This document shows, piece by piece, positions 1 through 6,713 of a DNA stretch of 19,742 nt. The position numbers and the translations under genes were made by a program. The notes beneath the pieces are model-generated. The model ran no database searches. It saw nothing but the letters and a program-made list of their open reading frames with translations, and was not told the origin of the DNA. How positions within the stretch are numbered: the first letter of the stretch is position 1; each line of letters begins with the position of its first letter. The stretch is from an uncultured Oscillospiraceae bacterium (GTDB taxonomy: Bacteria; Bacillota; Clostridia; Oscillospirales; JAAYXM01): positions 1 to 19,742 of the forward strand of contig CAKUEM010000033.1 in NCBI GenBank assembly GCA_934646115.1, written 5' to 3'.

Positions 1-176
1 TTGACCTTGCCGGTCTGCCCTTCCGCGAGATGCTCCTTAATATCGCTGACATAAGAATGCGCGATCTCTGAAATATGAACCATCCCGGTTCTGTTTTCCG
101 GCAAAGACACAAACGCACCGAATTTGGTGATCCCCGTGACTTTTCCCTCAAAAATCGATCCTACTGTGAGCTCCAT
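1..176 (-). CDS. yabR: S1-domain RNA-binding protein, N-terminal part (YabR-like)
   Basis: The start codon and first 58 residues are present; the rest lies beyond the left edge. The protein opens MELTVGSIFEGKVTGITKFG and continues with GAFVSLPE, GMVHISEIAH and YVSDI, the classic first strands of an S1/OB-fold RNA-binding domain. The ATG at 176 has AAGG six bases upstream, with a stronger AAGGAGG further up (spacing 14). It is the last visible member of the rqcP-yabP-yabQ-divIC series, 61 bp after divIC, matching the Bacillus yabO-yabP-yabQ-divIC-yabR order. The family is thought to bind RNA or ribosomes, but no precise role is established to my knowledge. Family assignment is firm. The orthology with yabR rests on position, because the C-terminal part that would separate it from other single-S1 proteins is missing. 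Confidence 0.85.
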   Translation of the reverse strand, partial: MELTVGSIFEGKVTGITKFGAFVSLPENRTGMVHISEIAHSYVSDIKEHLAEGQTGKV

Positions 177-237
177 ACGTTACCTTTTGTCCTCCTTATT
201 TTTATAAAGCCGCTGGCACGCGCCAGAGATCCCCCTT

Positions 238-528
238 TTATTGCCCGGAAACGTCGACAAACACGCGCTCATCCGGCGCAGCATAGCCCTGCTTCTGCGC
301 CTCGGATACCACATAGTCTTCATCCAGCTCATCCTCGAGCAGCTGGCGCAGCTGCGTTTGCTTCGCCTTTTCCTCCGCAACCTGCCCCTCGAGCGATTGC
401 GCATTTTCGCGCTGTGCGTTGATTTTGATTTGAAGAGAAACCAGAGTGACCGCCGAGTAGATCACAAACGCAAAGACAATGAGCTTTGCAACAAAACCAA
501 CTTTACGCTTTTTCTTTTTTCTTGCCAC
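238..528 (-). CDS. divIC: Septum formation initiator DivIC/FtsB family
   Basis: This is a 96-residue bitopic membrane protein of the divisome, which in Firmicutes works with FtsL and DivIB to activate septal peptidoglycan synthesis. It has a very basic cytoplasmic tail (MARKKKKRK), one transmembrane helix at about residues 11-32, then a charged coiled coil at about 34-68 (QIKINAQREN, EEKAKQTQLRQLLEDEL), and a short end with the family's typical YVVSEAQKQGY segment. The start is GTG, with GGAGG ten bases upstream. Its first 26 bases overlap the end of yabQ, so translation is probably coupled. Length and layout are normal. Its place between yabQ and an S1 gene is the same as in Bacillus. Confidence 0.92.
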   Translation of the reverse strand: MARKKKKRKVGFVAKLIVFAFVIYSAVTLVSLQIKINAQRENAQSLEGQVAEEKAKQTQLRQLLEDELDEDYVVSEAQKQGYAAPDERVFVDVSGQ

Positions 529-970
529 GCTTTGCGTTCCTCCTCGCCTTGCGGACGCTCCGCCGCTTACCCGCGGCGCGCCATGTGCGCTGTGCGCCGT
601 GGTACAGTTTCCCCGAAATCCAATAAAGCGGGGCGACAGAGCTGCGCAATATTTTTACAGCTATAGATATTATAATACGAATCGCGCGAAAAAACAATGC
701 ACTAATCGTCGTCTTATAAAGAAAAATTCCAAAAAAACTGCCGGCCAGAACATACCAGCGCATCGCGCCGCCGCTCACCAGCAGCACAAACGCAAGAAGC
801 AGCACCGCCGCGATCAGCCAAAACAGACTGTCGGTCAGAACGGTGACCGCCTTTTTTTGCGGCAAATAGCTGCGCAGCACGGCAAGCAGATCATACAGCA
901 CGCCAAGCGCCACACCAAACAGCGCGGCATATAAAAACTCCATCGTTTGCGCGGAAACCGAAATATTCAC
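503..970 (-). CDS. yabQ: Spore cortex biosynthesis membrane protein YabQ
   Basis: This 155-residue integral membrane protein is the YabQ family member of the spore cortex pathway. In Bacillus, YabQ is made in the mother cell, localises to the forespore and is needed for cortex formation. Hydrophobic segments lie near residues 11-32, 45-66, 69-88 and 92-110, followed by a strongly basic tail (RRSVRKARRNAKRGKKKEKA) likely on the cytoplasmic side. The start is GTG at 970, 15 bp after the yabP stop, and the ribosome binding site is weak. The internal ATG at 943 has no ribosome binding site, and starting there would cut into the conserved N-terminal region, so GTG is preferred. The assignment rests on the fold pattern plus its fixed place between yabP and divIC. 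Confidence 0.9.
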   Translation of the reverse strand: MNISVSAQTMEFLYAALFGVALGVLYDLLAVLRSYLPQKKAVTVLTDSLFWLIAAVLLLAFVLLVSGGAMRWYVLAGSFFGIFLYKTTISALFFRAIRIIISIAVKILRSSVAPLYWISGKLYHGAQRTWRAAGKRRSVRKARRNAKRGKKKEKA

Positions 971-985
971 GACCGCACCGCCGCT

Positions 986-1270
986 CTATCGCAGGAGCCG
1001 CGACCAGAAGCCGCCGCTCGCCTGCTCGTCCGTATATTGCAGAGAATCGATCGTCCCCTCCACGCCAAGCTCTCCGGTCTCCAGGCTGAGCCGCTCAATA
1101 TGCAGACCGCTGCCGCGGATCATCAGCAGTCCCCGCGTGGTATACAGCGTGACCGCGCTTTCATCAAAGCTCTCCACATCGATCACGCCAGAAACGCTCA
1201 TTCGCGCCCGCGCCTCAAGAATAATATTATGCGGCGCGTCTGTATTCTTATTTCGCTCTTCCGATAGCAT
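986..1270 (-). CDS. yabP: Sporulation protein YabP
   Basis: This 94-residue soluble protein belongs to the YabP/YqfC family, mother-cell proteins of sporulation; YqfC is related to a spore coat factor and YabP is linked to cortex formation. Visible family features are HNIILEARARMSVSGVIDV near the N-terminus, a central VTLYTTRGLLMIRG segment (the family's G-x-L-x-I-x-G core), and IERLSLETGELGVEGTIDSL toward the end. I chose the ATG at 1270 because GGAGGAGG lies about eight bases upstream. The reading frame stays open to 1315, but that longer version would start inside the candidate sigma-E promoter. The gene follows rqcP after 72 bp and precedes yabQ by 15 bp. Confidence 0.92.
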   Translation of the reverse strand: MLSEERNKNTDAPHNIILEARARMSVSGVIDVESFDESAVTLYTTRGLLMIRGSGLHIERLSLETGELGVEGTIDSLQYTDEQASGGFWSRLLR

Positions 1271-1303
1271 CGCATTTCCTCCTCCATACCATAGTGTAAT
1301 CCC

Positions 1304-1332
1304 AATATATGGCATGGTGTGCGGAAATATGC
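1304..1332 (-). promoter_or_regulatory. Candidate sigma-E promoter of yabP
   Basis: On the minus strand, GCATATTT (1325-1332) is followed by CATATATT (1304-1311); counted from the CATATT core the spacing is 14. This fits the sigma-E pattern (about MATATT, 14 bases, CATAnnnT). Transcription would start near 1297, giving a leader of about 27 bases that carries the GGAGGAGG site. yabP is sigma-E dependent in Bacillus, which supports the match. Confidence 0.55.
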
Positions 1333-1342
1333 CGCCTGCGCG

Positions 1343-1594
1343 TTAATTGCCCGGCGCAACCTCTTCATACATCGTGTGCGCGTCGTCCTTTCCCACATGC
1401 TCAAGCACCGCGAGCACGCGCACGGTCAGCACGCGCTGCCCGAACCGAATCTCGATCACATCGCCCACCTTCACATCATACGACGCGCGCACCACGCGCC
1501 CATTGACAGAGATGCGCTCATTGTCGCACGCTTCGTTCGCCACAGTGCGGCGCTTGATCAGCCGCGACACCTTTAAAAACTTATCAATTCTCAT
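1343..1594 (-). CDS. rqcP: RqcP (YabO), S4-domain ribosome quality control factor
   Basis: This 83-residue protein is an Hsp15-like S4 RNA-binding protein. In Bacillus, RqcP works with RqcH on stalled 50S subunits and helps add the C-terminal alanine tail that marks nascent chains for destruction. The start MRIDKFLKVSRLIKRRT is nearly the same as Bacillus RqcP, including Arg2, Arg11 and the Lys14-Arg15-Arg16 patch. The S4 fold continues through ACDNERISVNGRVV and VKVGDVIEIRFGQ. The ATG at 1594 is chosen because the S4 motif starts there and GAGGGA lies about five bases upstream; the frame stays open to 1666 without family similarity. The gene follows the hup terminator and a large inverted repeat, and precedes yabP. 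Confidence 0.93.
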   Translation of the reverse strand: MRIDKFLKVSRLIKRRTVANEACDNERISVNGRVVRASYDVKVGDVIEIRFGQRVLTVRVLAVLEHVGKDDAHTMYEEVAPGN

Positions 1595-1611
1595 ATGATC
1601 CCTCAAAATAC

Positions 1612-1668
1612 TTTTGTTTTTGAAAGAACCCCGAGGTATGACCCAGCGGGCTTCTTGCAAAAACAAAA
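1612..1668. repeat. 57-bp imperfect inverted repeat between hup and rqcP
   Basis: The arms at 1612-1632 and 1648-1668 are 21 bases each and match at 19 positions, around a 15-base loop. The outer part of the stem is T-rich on the 5' side and A-rich on the 3' side on either strand, so neither strand has the U-run after the stem that an intrinsic terminator needs. It lies between the hup terminator and the rqcP ribosome binding site. It could be an RNA leader structure, an mRNA-stabilising or processing stem, or a dispersed repeat. I do not recognise it as a known riboswitch. Confidence 0.7.
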
Positions 1669-1702
1669 TGGGCGAAAGCGAGCGTTCCCGTCCGCTTTCG
1701 CC
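1662..1702 (-). terminator. Intrinsic terminator after hup
   Basis: A perfect 10-bp stem (1671-1680 with 1693-1702, GGCGAAAGCG) closes a 12-base loop. On the minus strand it is followed by CATTTTGTTTTTG, a T-rich tail. It starts 17 bp beyond the hup stop, so it should end hup messages and partly insulate rqcP. The tail is interrupted, so some read-through is possible. Confidence 0.8.
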
Positions 1703-1719
1703 TTGACATTCTGCTGTTC

Positions 1720-1995
1720 TTACTTAGAAACGATGTCCTTCAGCGCCTTGCCAGCCTTGAATACCGGGCTCTTGGAAGCCGGAATGGTGATCGCTTCTTT
1801 CGTTCTCGGGTTGCGGCCAATGCGGGACGCACGGCACTTCACCTCAAACGCGCCAAAGCCAACGAGCTGAACCTTATCGCCAGCGACCAGAGCATTGGTG
1901 ATCGCGTCGATGGTAGCGTTGATAGCCTTCTCAGCATCCTTTTTCGAGAACCCTGCGTTCTCAGCAACTGTTGCGATTAATTCTGTTTTGTTCAT
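1720..1995 (-). CDS. hup: HU family DNA-binding protein
   Basis: This 91-residue protein is the bacterial histone-like HU, a dimeric nucleoid protein that bends DNA. It has the full family layout: MNKTELIATVAENAG, the helical FSKKDAEKAINATIDAI, the VQLVGFGAFEV strand, and the DNA-binding arm GRNPRTKEAITIPAS with its intercalating proline, ending in PVFKAGKALKDIV. GGAGG stands seven bases before the ATG. It follows mazG by 48 bp and ends at a good terminator, so it can be both part of the mazG transcript and transcribed separately; HU is usually abundant. The position between mazG and yabO is the usual one in Clostridia. Confidence 0.97.
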   Translation of the reverse strand: MNKTELIATVAENAGFSKKDAEKAINATIDAITNALVAGDKVQLVGFGAFEVKCRASRIGRNPRTKEAITIPASKSPVFKAGKALKDIVSK

Positions 1996-2012
1996 TTTAC
2001 TTCCTCCTATTC

Positions 2013-2018
2013 ATTATA
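2013..2018 (-). promoter_or_regulatory. Possible -10 element for hup
   Basis: A perfect TATAAT lies on the minus strand 17 bp before the hup start, just ahead of the GGAGG site. No good -35 hexamer lies 16-18 bases upstream. If used, the leader would be only about 12 bases. It is plausible because hup needs strong growth-phase expression, but the match is only half a promoter. Confidence 0.3.
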
Positions 2019-2043
2019 AAAAGGCATTGTGCGGAATATCTCT

Positions 2044-2850
2044 CTACTCCCCATCCACCTTTTGTATGCTTTTTGCCTTCTCCCAAAACGCATCCATCTC
2101 AGAAAGCGACAGATCCTGCAATGCATGCCCCGCCTGCGCGGCAAGCTGCTCCATCGCGTGGAAGCGCGAAATAAATTTCTCGTTTGCCAAATCGAGCGCA
2201 TGCTCGGGGTTCTGCTTTAAAAAGCGCGATACATTCACAACGGAAAACAGCAGATCGCCCAGCTCTTCCTCCACATTCGTTCCGCTCTGCACCGCTGCCT
2301 TCAGCTCGCAAAGCTCCTCCGAGACTTTGTCAAACGCACCGTCGACCGACGGCCAGTCAAAGCCGCATTTCTTCGCGCGCTTTTGAATTTTTTCGGCGCG
2401 CATAAGCGACGGAAGACTGCGCGCGACAGAATCGAGCGAGGCGGTATATGTGTCCTGCCCTTTTTCCTTGCGCTTGATGTCCTCCCAGTTTGAGAGCACC
2501 TCCTCCGCGTCCGACACATGCACGTCGCCGAAAATATGCGGATGGCGGCGAATCAGCTTCCGGCAAACTTCATCCGCAACATCGCCCACGTCGAAATGCC
2601 CGACCTCGCGCTCCATCTCAGAATGGAACACGACCTGCATCAGCACGTCGCCCAGCTCCTCGCGAAGCAACGGCACATCGCCCCGGTCGATCGCCTCGCA
2701 CACCTCATACGTTTCTTCGATGAAATTCATCCGCACGCTTTCATGAGTTTGCTCGCGATCCCATGGGCATCCCTCGTCTGAACGCAGAATGCGCATGATA
2801 GAAACCAAATCATCAAAGCCGTAATAATCCTTATGAATAAAATTTACCAT
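2044..2850 (-). CDS. mazG: MazG nucleoside triphosphate pyrophosphohydrolase
   Basis: This 268-residue enzyme hydrolyses (d)NTPs to NMP and pyrophosphate and is viewed as a house-cleaning enzyme. It shows two tandem MazG modules: the N-terminal one with CPWDREQTHESV, the metal-binding Glu45-Glu46-x-x-Glu49 and Glu64-Glu65-x-x-Asp68, and RRHPHIFGD; and a C-terminal one with SEELCELKAA and EEELGDLLFSVVN. The length matches the two-module MazG of E. coli. Bacillus YabN, at the same locus, carries an extra N-terminal tetrapyrrole-methylase-like domain that is absent here. The gene starts 45 bp after the spoVB-like gene and has GGGGAG upstream. Confidence 0.95.
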   Translation of the reverse strand: MVNFIHKDYYGFDDLVSIMRILRSDEGCPWDREQTHESVRMNFIEETYEVCEAIDRGDVPLLREELGDVLMQVVFHSEMEREVGHFDVGDVADEVCRKLIRRHPHIFGDVHVSDAEEVLSNWEDIKRKEKGQDTYTASLDSVARSLPSLMRAEKIQKRAKKCGFDWPSVDGAFDKVSEELCELKAAVQSGTNVEEELGDLLFSVVNVSRFLKQNPEHALDLANEKFISRFHAMEQLAAQAGHALQDLSLSEMDAFWEKAKSIQKVDGE

Positions 2851-2895
2851 ATTTCTTCGCTCCCCACAACCCTTTTTTTGAAATTCCTCTATAAT

Positions 2896-4476
2896 TCAAT
2901 GATTTTTTAAAAATTTGGTGATTCTTTTTTTGCCAAAAAACAGTAAAATATCCTCCTGTGTGAGGACGCGCAGCAAAATCGCCGCCAAAAAACAAACAAA
3001 GATTCCTGAAAAAACGGAAAAAAGAACCGCAATTTTATCCGAATATACGGTTCGCGCGGCATGCAGCACGAGCTTGGCACACACGCCGGTCAGCAGTCCG
3101 CACAGCGTTGTTTTTAAAAACACGCGCGAAAATTCAATATGAAGCTCCGCGCGCCGGGCAAGGCGAAATGCGTTCATCGCCGCGATCGTAAGGTAGCAGA
3201 GCAGCGTGCCAAAGCACGCGCCGTAAATATGAATTTGCGGGATGCCGACCAGCGCCCAGTTTGCCATCACCTTCAGCGCCGCGCCGCACGCCATGGAGCA
3301 CATCGGGAACTTCACATCGCCCAGCGCCTGAAGCACTGCCGCGCTGATTGAAGAAACCGCAAGCGGCGGGATCGCGGCAGCAAGCAGGGAGAGCATGCGC
3401 CCCGCCTCGCGGATCGCAGCATATTCCACATGCCCGCCATACAGCAGATAAATCACCGGCTCGCCCAGTGCAAACAGCCCGAGCGCCGCCGGGATCGCAA
3501 ATAACATTGCAACGCGCAGCGACGACTCGATCGTTTGCGAAATATCCGCACAGCTCCCGCGCGCCGCCGATGCGGCGATCGCCGGAACAAGGCTGACGCC
3601 AAGCGTTGTGATCATAACGCCTGGCAAATTAAAAATCGTTGTTGCGTAATTATAAGAGCCGAACAGCCAGCGCGCCTCCTCCACCGTGCAGCCGAGCTGC
3701 TGCAGCAGCCGCATCACGATCGCACTGTCGATCACGCTGGTCAAACTGATGATAGACGCGCCCAGCGTGATCGGGATCGCCGTGGAAAACAAGCGCTTCA
3801 AAACCGCGCGGCGCGATGGGATCTCGCCCGCGCCCTGCCCGCCGCCGCGCCGGCGCAGCAGCAAAAATGCGCAGCTGACCGCCGCGCCCGCCGTCACACC
3901 AAGCACTGCGCCCGCAGCCACGGTTGCAACCGGGAATCCGCGCCGCGATAGCCAGAGCGCCGCCGCAAGCCCAACAAAAAGCTTACCGAGCGCCTCGAGT
4001 ATCTCAGAAATCGCGGTTGGCAGCATGTTGGAGCGTCCTTGATAATATCCGCGGCAGATCGACGCCACAGAAACAAAGAATATCGCCGGGGCGATCGCCC
4101 GGATCGCGCTCGCCGCAGAGGAGCTGCCCATGCTTCGCGCAAAAAAATCCGCCTGAAAAAACAGCAGCGCGCTCGCCGCAGCGCCAATGCCCGCAAACGA
4201 AGCCATGGCAATATGAAACACGCGCCGCGCACCGTCAAACTGATGCAGCGCGCATTCCTCCGCGATCATTTTTGATACGGCGACTGGAACGCCCGCTGTG
4301 GAAAGCACAAACAGCAGCGCGTAAATATTATAGGCGATCGAAAAATCCGCCATCCCGATCGGTCCTAAAATCGCGCCGAGCGGAATCTTGAACAGCGCCC
4401 CGATCCCCTTCACTATGATCCCGGCGGCGGCAAGAATCGCCGCGCCGCGCATCAGCCCTTGCCTGCGAGCCTTCAC
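2896..4476 (-). CDS. spoVB: SpoVB/YabM-like polysaccharide (lipid II-type) flippase
   Basis: This integral membrane protein of about 526 residues belongs to the MOP superfamily (polysaccharide transporter, SpoVB/MurJ-like). Related proteins flip undecaprenyl-linked precursors, and SpoVB is needed for spore cortex peptidoglycan. The start ARRQGLMRGAAILAAAGI, then IGALFKIPLGAILG and AGVPVAVSKMIAEE, are typical of SpoVB homologues; many hydrophobic helices run to the end. The frame is open from 4485, but AAGGAG sits one base before that GTG, so the GTG at 4476 (spacing 10) or TTG at 4482 (spacing 4) is more likely. It heads the spoVB-mazG-hup segment, as yabM precedes yabN in Bacillus, and is preceded by a sigma-E-like promoter. 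The exact paralogue (SpoVB, YabM or YtgP type) is not decided. Confidence 0.88.
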   Translation of the reverse strand: MKARRQGLMRGAAILAAAGIIVKGIGALFKIPLGAILGPIGMADFSIAYNIYALLFVLSTAGVPVAVSKMIAEECALHQFDGARRVFHIAMASFAGIGAAASALLFFQADFFARSMGSSSAASAIRAIAPAIFFVSVASICRGYYQGRSNMLPTAISEILEALGKLFVGLAAALWLSRRGFPVATVAAGAVLGVTAGAAVSCAFLLLRRRGGGQGAGEIPSRRAVLKRLFSTAIPITLGASIISLTSVIDSAIVMRLLQQLGCTVEEARWLFGSYNYATTIFNLPGVMITTLGVSLVPAIAASAARGSCADISQTIESSLRVAMLFAIPAALGLFALGEPVIYLLYGGHVEYAAIREAGRMLSLLAAAIPPLAVSSISAAVLQALGDVKFPMCSMACGAALKVMANWALVGIPQIHIYGACFGTLLCYLTIAAMNAFRLARRAELHIEFSRVFLKTTLCGLLTGVCAKLVLHAARTVYSDKIAVLFSVFSGIFVCFLAAILLRVLTQEDILLFFGKKRITKFLKNH

Positions 4477-4505
4477 ATGCAACACGCTCCTTCCCTGTCA
4501 CTGCG

Positions 4506-4533
4506 AATTTATGCAGCGCAGCGGTCGGATATG
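4506..4533 (-). promoter_or_regulatory. Candidate sigma-E promoter of the spoVB-like gene
   Basis: On the minus strand CATATC (4528-4533) and CATAAATT (4506-4513) are 14 bases apart, the same geometry as the yabP candidate. Transcription would start near 4499, placing GGAAGGAG in a short leader. spoVB is sigma-E dependent in Bacillus, so the site fits the gene's expected timing. Confidence 0.5.
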
Positions 4534-4538
4534 CCGCC

Positions 4539-5834
4539 CTATTTCCCAAACATATGCCCCAGCACGTAGTCAGAAACCTCGCGCTTGGCGCGCTCTAAGT
4601 CAATAGTCAAAAATGCCCCGTTTTCATAGAGGATCTTGCCGCGCACCATCGTCATGCACACATCGCTTCCGCGCGCGGCATACACGATGTTTGAAAGCAG
4701 CTGATGGCACGGCGTCAGGTGCGGCGCATCCAAATTGATCATCACGATGTCCGCATCCAGCCCCACTTTCAGCGCGCCGCACTCCTGCTCGCGCCCCTGC
4801 GCCGCCGCCCCGTTGCGCGTGGCAAGCGCAAATGCATCGTTCGCGCACAGCACAGTGGGATCGTGCGTGACGCCCTTATGCAGGATCGCCGTGAGCTTTA
4901 ATTCCTCAAACAGGTCAAAATTATTATTGCTCGCCACGCCATCCGTGCCGAGCGACACGCAAATTCCGCGGCGCAAAAGCTCCGGCACGCGCGCCACACC
5001 GGAAGCAAGCTTTAAATTGCTCACCGGATTGTGCGCGACCGCAACATGCGCCTCACTTAATATGTCAATATCCTCATCCGTCACCCAAACGCAGTGCGCC
5101 GCAAGGGCTTTTCCATCAAATACGCCCGCGTCATAAAACAGGCGCGTGGGCGTTTTTCCATATTTTTTTATGCATTCCGCCTGCTCCTTCTGCGTCTCCG
5201 CCAGGTGCAGCTGCATGATTAGCGCATGCTCATGCGCAAATTCCGAAAGCTCGCGCCACAGGCTCGCGCTTGAGGTGTATTCCGCATGAATGGCTGCGTC
5301 GATGCGAATCCGCCCATCGTCTGCGTTGTGCCACTTTTCGCAAAGCTCCACCGCTTCACGCGTGGCATAAAAGTCATGCAGCGTGATCTCTTTTTCGAAA
5401 TTCGAAACCGCGCGCCCGATATTCGCCTTCATGCCGCTTTGCAGCGCCGTCTGCGCGATCTGCTCGCAAAAATAATACGAATCTGAAAACGACGTCGTGC
5501 CAGACGCGATCATCTCCGCCATGCCGATCTCGCACCCGGCGCGCACGCAGCGATCGTCCAGCTTGTCCTCCGCCGGAAAAATATACTGATACAGCCAGGT
5601 ATTTAAATCATAATCGTCCGCATAGCCGCGCATCAGCGTCATCGGAATATGCGTATGCGTGTTGATAAGCCCCGGGATCAGCGCGCGATTTTTCCCGGAG
5701 ATCACGCGCGCGGTCTCATAGCCCGCGGGCTTCTCCGCGCCGATATAATCGATCTTCCCTTCGCGCACGCCGAGATATCCGTCTGCAATCGGCGGCTCGG
5801 TCACAATCGCGATGTGTTCAAATAACAGTTGCAT
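4539..5834 (-). CDS. mtaD: Amidohydrolase, 5'-methylthioadenosine/S-adenosylhomocysteine deaminase type
   Basis: This 431-residue cytosolic amidohydrolase belongs to the MtaD/TrzN/ATZ group, which deaminates adenine nucleosides such as methylthioadenosine and S-adenosylhomocysteine to the inosine forms. The zinc ligands are visible as His60-x-His62 (LINTHTHIPM), His210 (QLHLAET) and Asp298 (LGTDGVASNN); Glu213, His183 (HAEYTSS) and His267-Asn268-Pro269 (VAHNPVSNLKL) complete the pattern. Length and order match the family. Its ATG directly follows the purine nucleoside phosphorylase stop codon, with GGAGG inside that gene's end, so the two are coupled. The partner gene supports a nucleoside substrate. 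Chlorohydrolase or guanine deaminase labels would be less fitting. Confidence 0.88.
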   Translation of the reverse strand: MQLLFEHIAIVTEPPIADGYLGVREGKIDYIGAEKPAGYETARVISGKNRALIPGLINTHTHIPMTLMRGYADDYDLNTWLYQYIFPAEDKLDDRCVRAGCEIGMAEMIASGTTSFSDSYYFCEQIAQTALQSGMKANIGRAVSNFEKEITLHDFYATREAVELCEKWHNADDGRIRIDAAIHAEYTSSASLWRELSEFAHEHALIMQLHLAETQKEQAECIKKYGKTPTRLFYDAGVFDGKALAAHCVWVTDEDIDILSEAHVAVAHNPVSNLKLASGVARVPELLRRGICVSLGTDGVASNNNFDLFEELKLTAILHKGVTHDPTVLCANDAFALATRNGAAAQGREQECGALKVGLDADIVMINLDAPHLTPCHQLLSNIVYAARGSDVCMTMVRGKILYENGAFLTIDLERAKREVSDYVLGHMFGK

Positions 5835-6653
5835 CTAGTCCTCCATCTCCGCAAGGCACGCCAAGATCAGCGCACTGAACCGCTCACGCGCGGCAGCGCC
5901 CGCGGCGAGCACCTCTTCCTCGCAAAGCGGCTGATCGAGTATCCCGCTCGCCATGTTGGAGATCAGCGAAAAGCCAAGCGTTTCCATCCCGAGATGCGAC
6001 GCGGCGATCACCTCCGGCGCGGTGGACATCCCCACCGCATCCGCGCCCAACACGCGCATTGCGCGGATCTCAGCCGGCGTTTCATACTGCGGACCGCGCG
6101 CGTAAAAATACACGCCCTCGCGCAGCAGGATCCCCTCCTTTTGCGCCACACGCTTTGCAAGCGTGCGCAATCGCGGCGTATACGCATATGTCATATCCGG
6201 AAACCGCGTGCCAAGCGCGCTGTCATTCGCGCCGCGCAGCGGCGATTCGCCCAGCAGCTTGATATGGTCGCTCATGAGCATAATATCGCCCACGGAAAAT
6301 GCGCAATTGATCCCGCCGCTTGCGTTTGTGATGATCATCTGCGTCACGCCGAGCAGCCGCGCGACCTGAATGGGAAATACCAGCTCCTGCGGCGTCAGCC
6401 CCTCATAATCATGCATGCGCCCCTGCATGATCAGCACGCATCTGCCCGCCAGCGTGCCGCACACCAAACGCCCGGCATGCCCCGGCGCGGTTGATGGGCG
6501 AAAATGCGGGATCTCGCTGTATGGGATCGCAACCGCGTCTTGCGCCGCATCGCCCAAATAGCCAAGTCCCGACCCGAGGATCATTAAAATGCTCGGCGCT
6601 CTGCCCTGCAAACGGGCGCGAATGAAGCGCGCGCTCTCTTCGTGTCTGTTCAA
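5835..6653 (-). CDS. punA: Purine nucleoside phosphorylase (6-oxopurine type)
   Basis: This 272-residue trimeric-type phosphorylase (PNP/MTAP family) cleaves purine nucleosides with phosphate to base and ribose-1-phosphate. The phosphate site is seen in GSGLG (Ser28), PGHAG (His59) and GRMHDYEG (Arg79, His81). The base and ribose site is in NASGG, GPQYETPAE (Glu191), AVGMSTAPE (Met209) and SLISNMASG. Asn233 corresponds to human Asn243, which selects 6-oxopurines; methylthioadenosine phosphorylases have Asp there. The start is TTG, chosen because GGGGAGGAG stands four bases upstream. It is followed immediately by the deaminase gene, whose product would be a 6-oxopurine nucleoside. Confidence 0.92.
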   Translation of the reverse strand: MNRHEESARFIRARLQGRAPSILMILGSGLGYLGDAAQDAVAIPYSEIPHFRPSTAPGHAGRLVCGTLAGRCVLIMQGRMHDYEGLTPQELVFPIQVARLLGVTQMIITNASGGINCAFSVGDIMLMSDHIKLLGESPLRGANDSALGTRFPDMTYAYTPRLRTLAKRVAQKEGILLREGVYFYARGPQYETPAEIRAMRVLGADAVGMSTAPEVIAASHLGMETLGFSLISNMASGILDQPLCEEEVLAAGAAARERFSALILACLAEMED

Positions 6654-6674
6654 ATGCTCTCCTCCCCAGTAAAT

Positions 6675-6699
6675 CGGGCGATCGAAGATCGACCGCCCG
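6675..6699 (-). terminator. Strong hairpin, possible weak terminator
   Basis: An 11-bp stem with one G-U pair and a 3-base loop lies between the zinc-ribbon gene and the phosphorylase ribosome binding site. The sequence after the stem on the minus strand (ATTTACTGG) has only three T residues, so termination should be weak. It may instead act as an attenuator or an mRNA end-protecting stem. Confidence 0.4.
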
Positions 6700-6713
6700 G
6701 GTATCCTGTGTGA

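Noticed and set aside
1612..1668. The large inverted repeat as a second hup terminator or a known riboswitch
   Set aside because: No U-run follows the stem on either strand, a proper terminator already exists at 1671-1702, and I do not recognise a riboswitch core.
5829..6494. 221-codon open frame on the plus strand opposite the purine nucleoside phosphorylase
   Set aside because: The opposite strand encodes every catalytic motif of the phosphorylase; this frame is its mirror.
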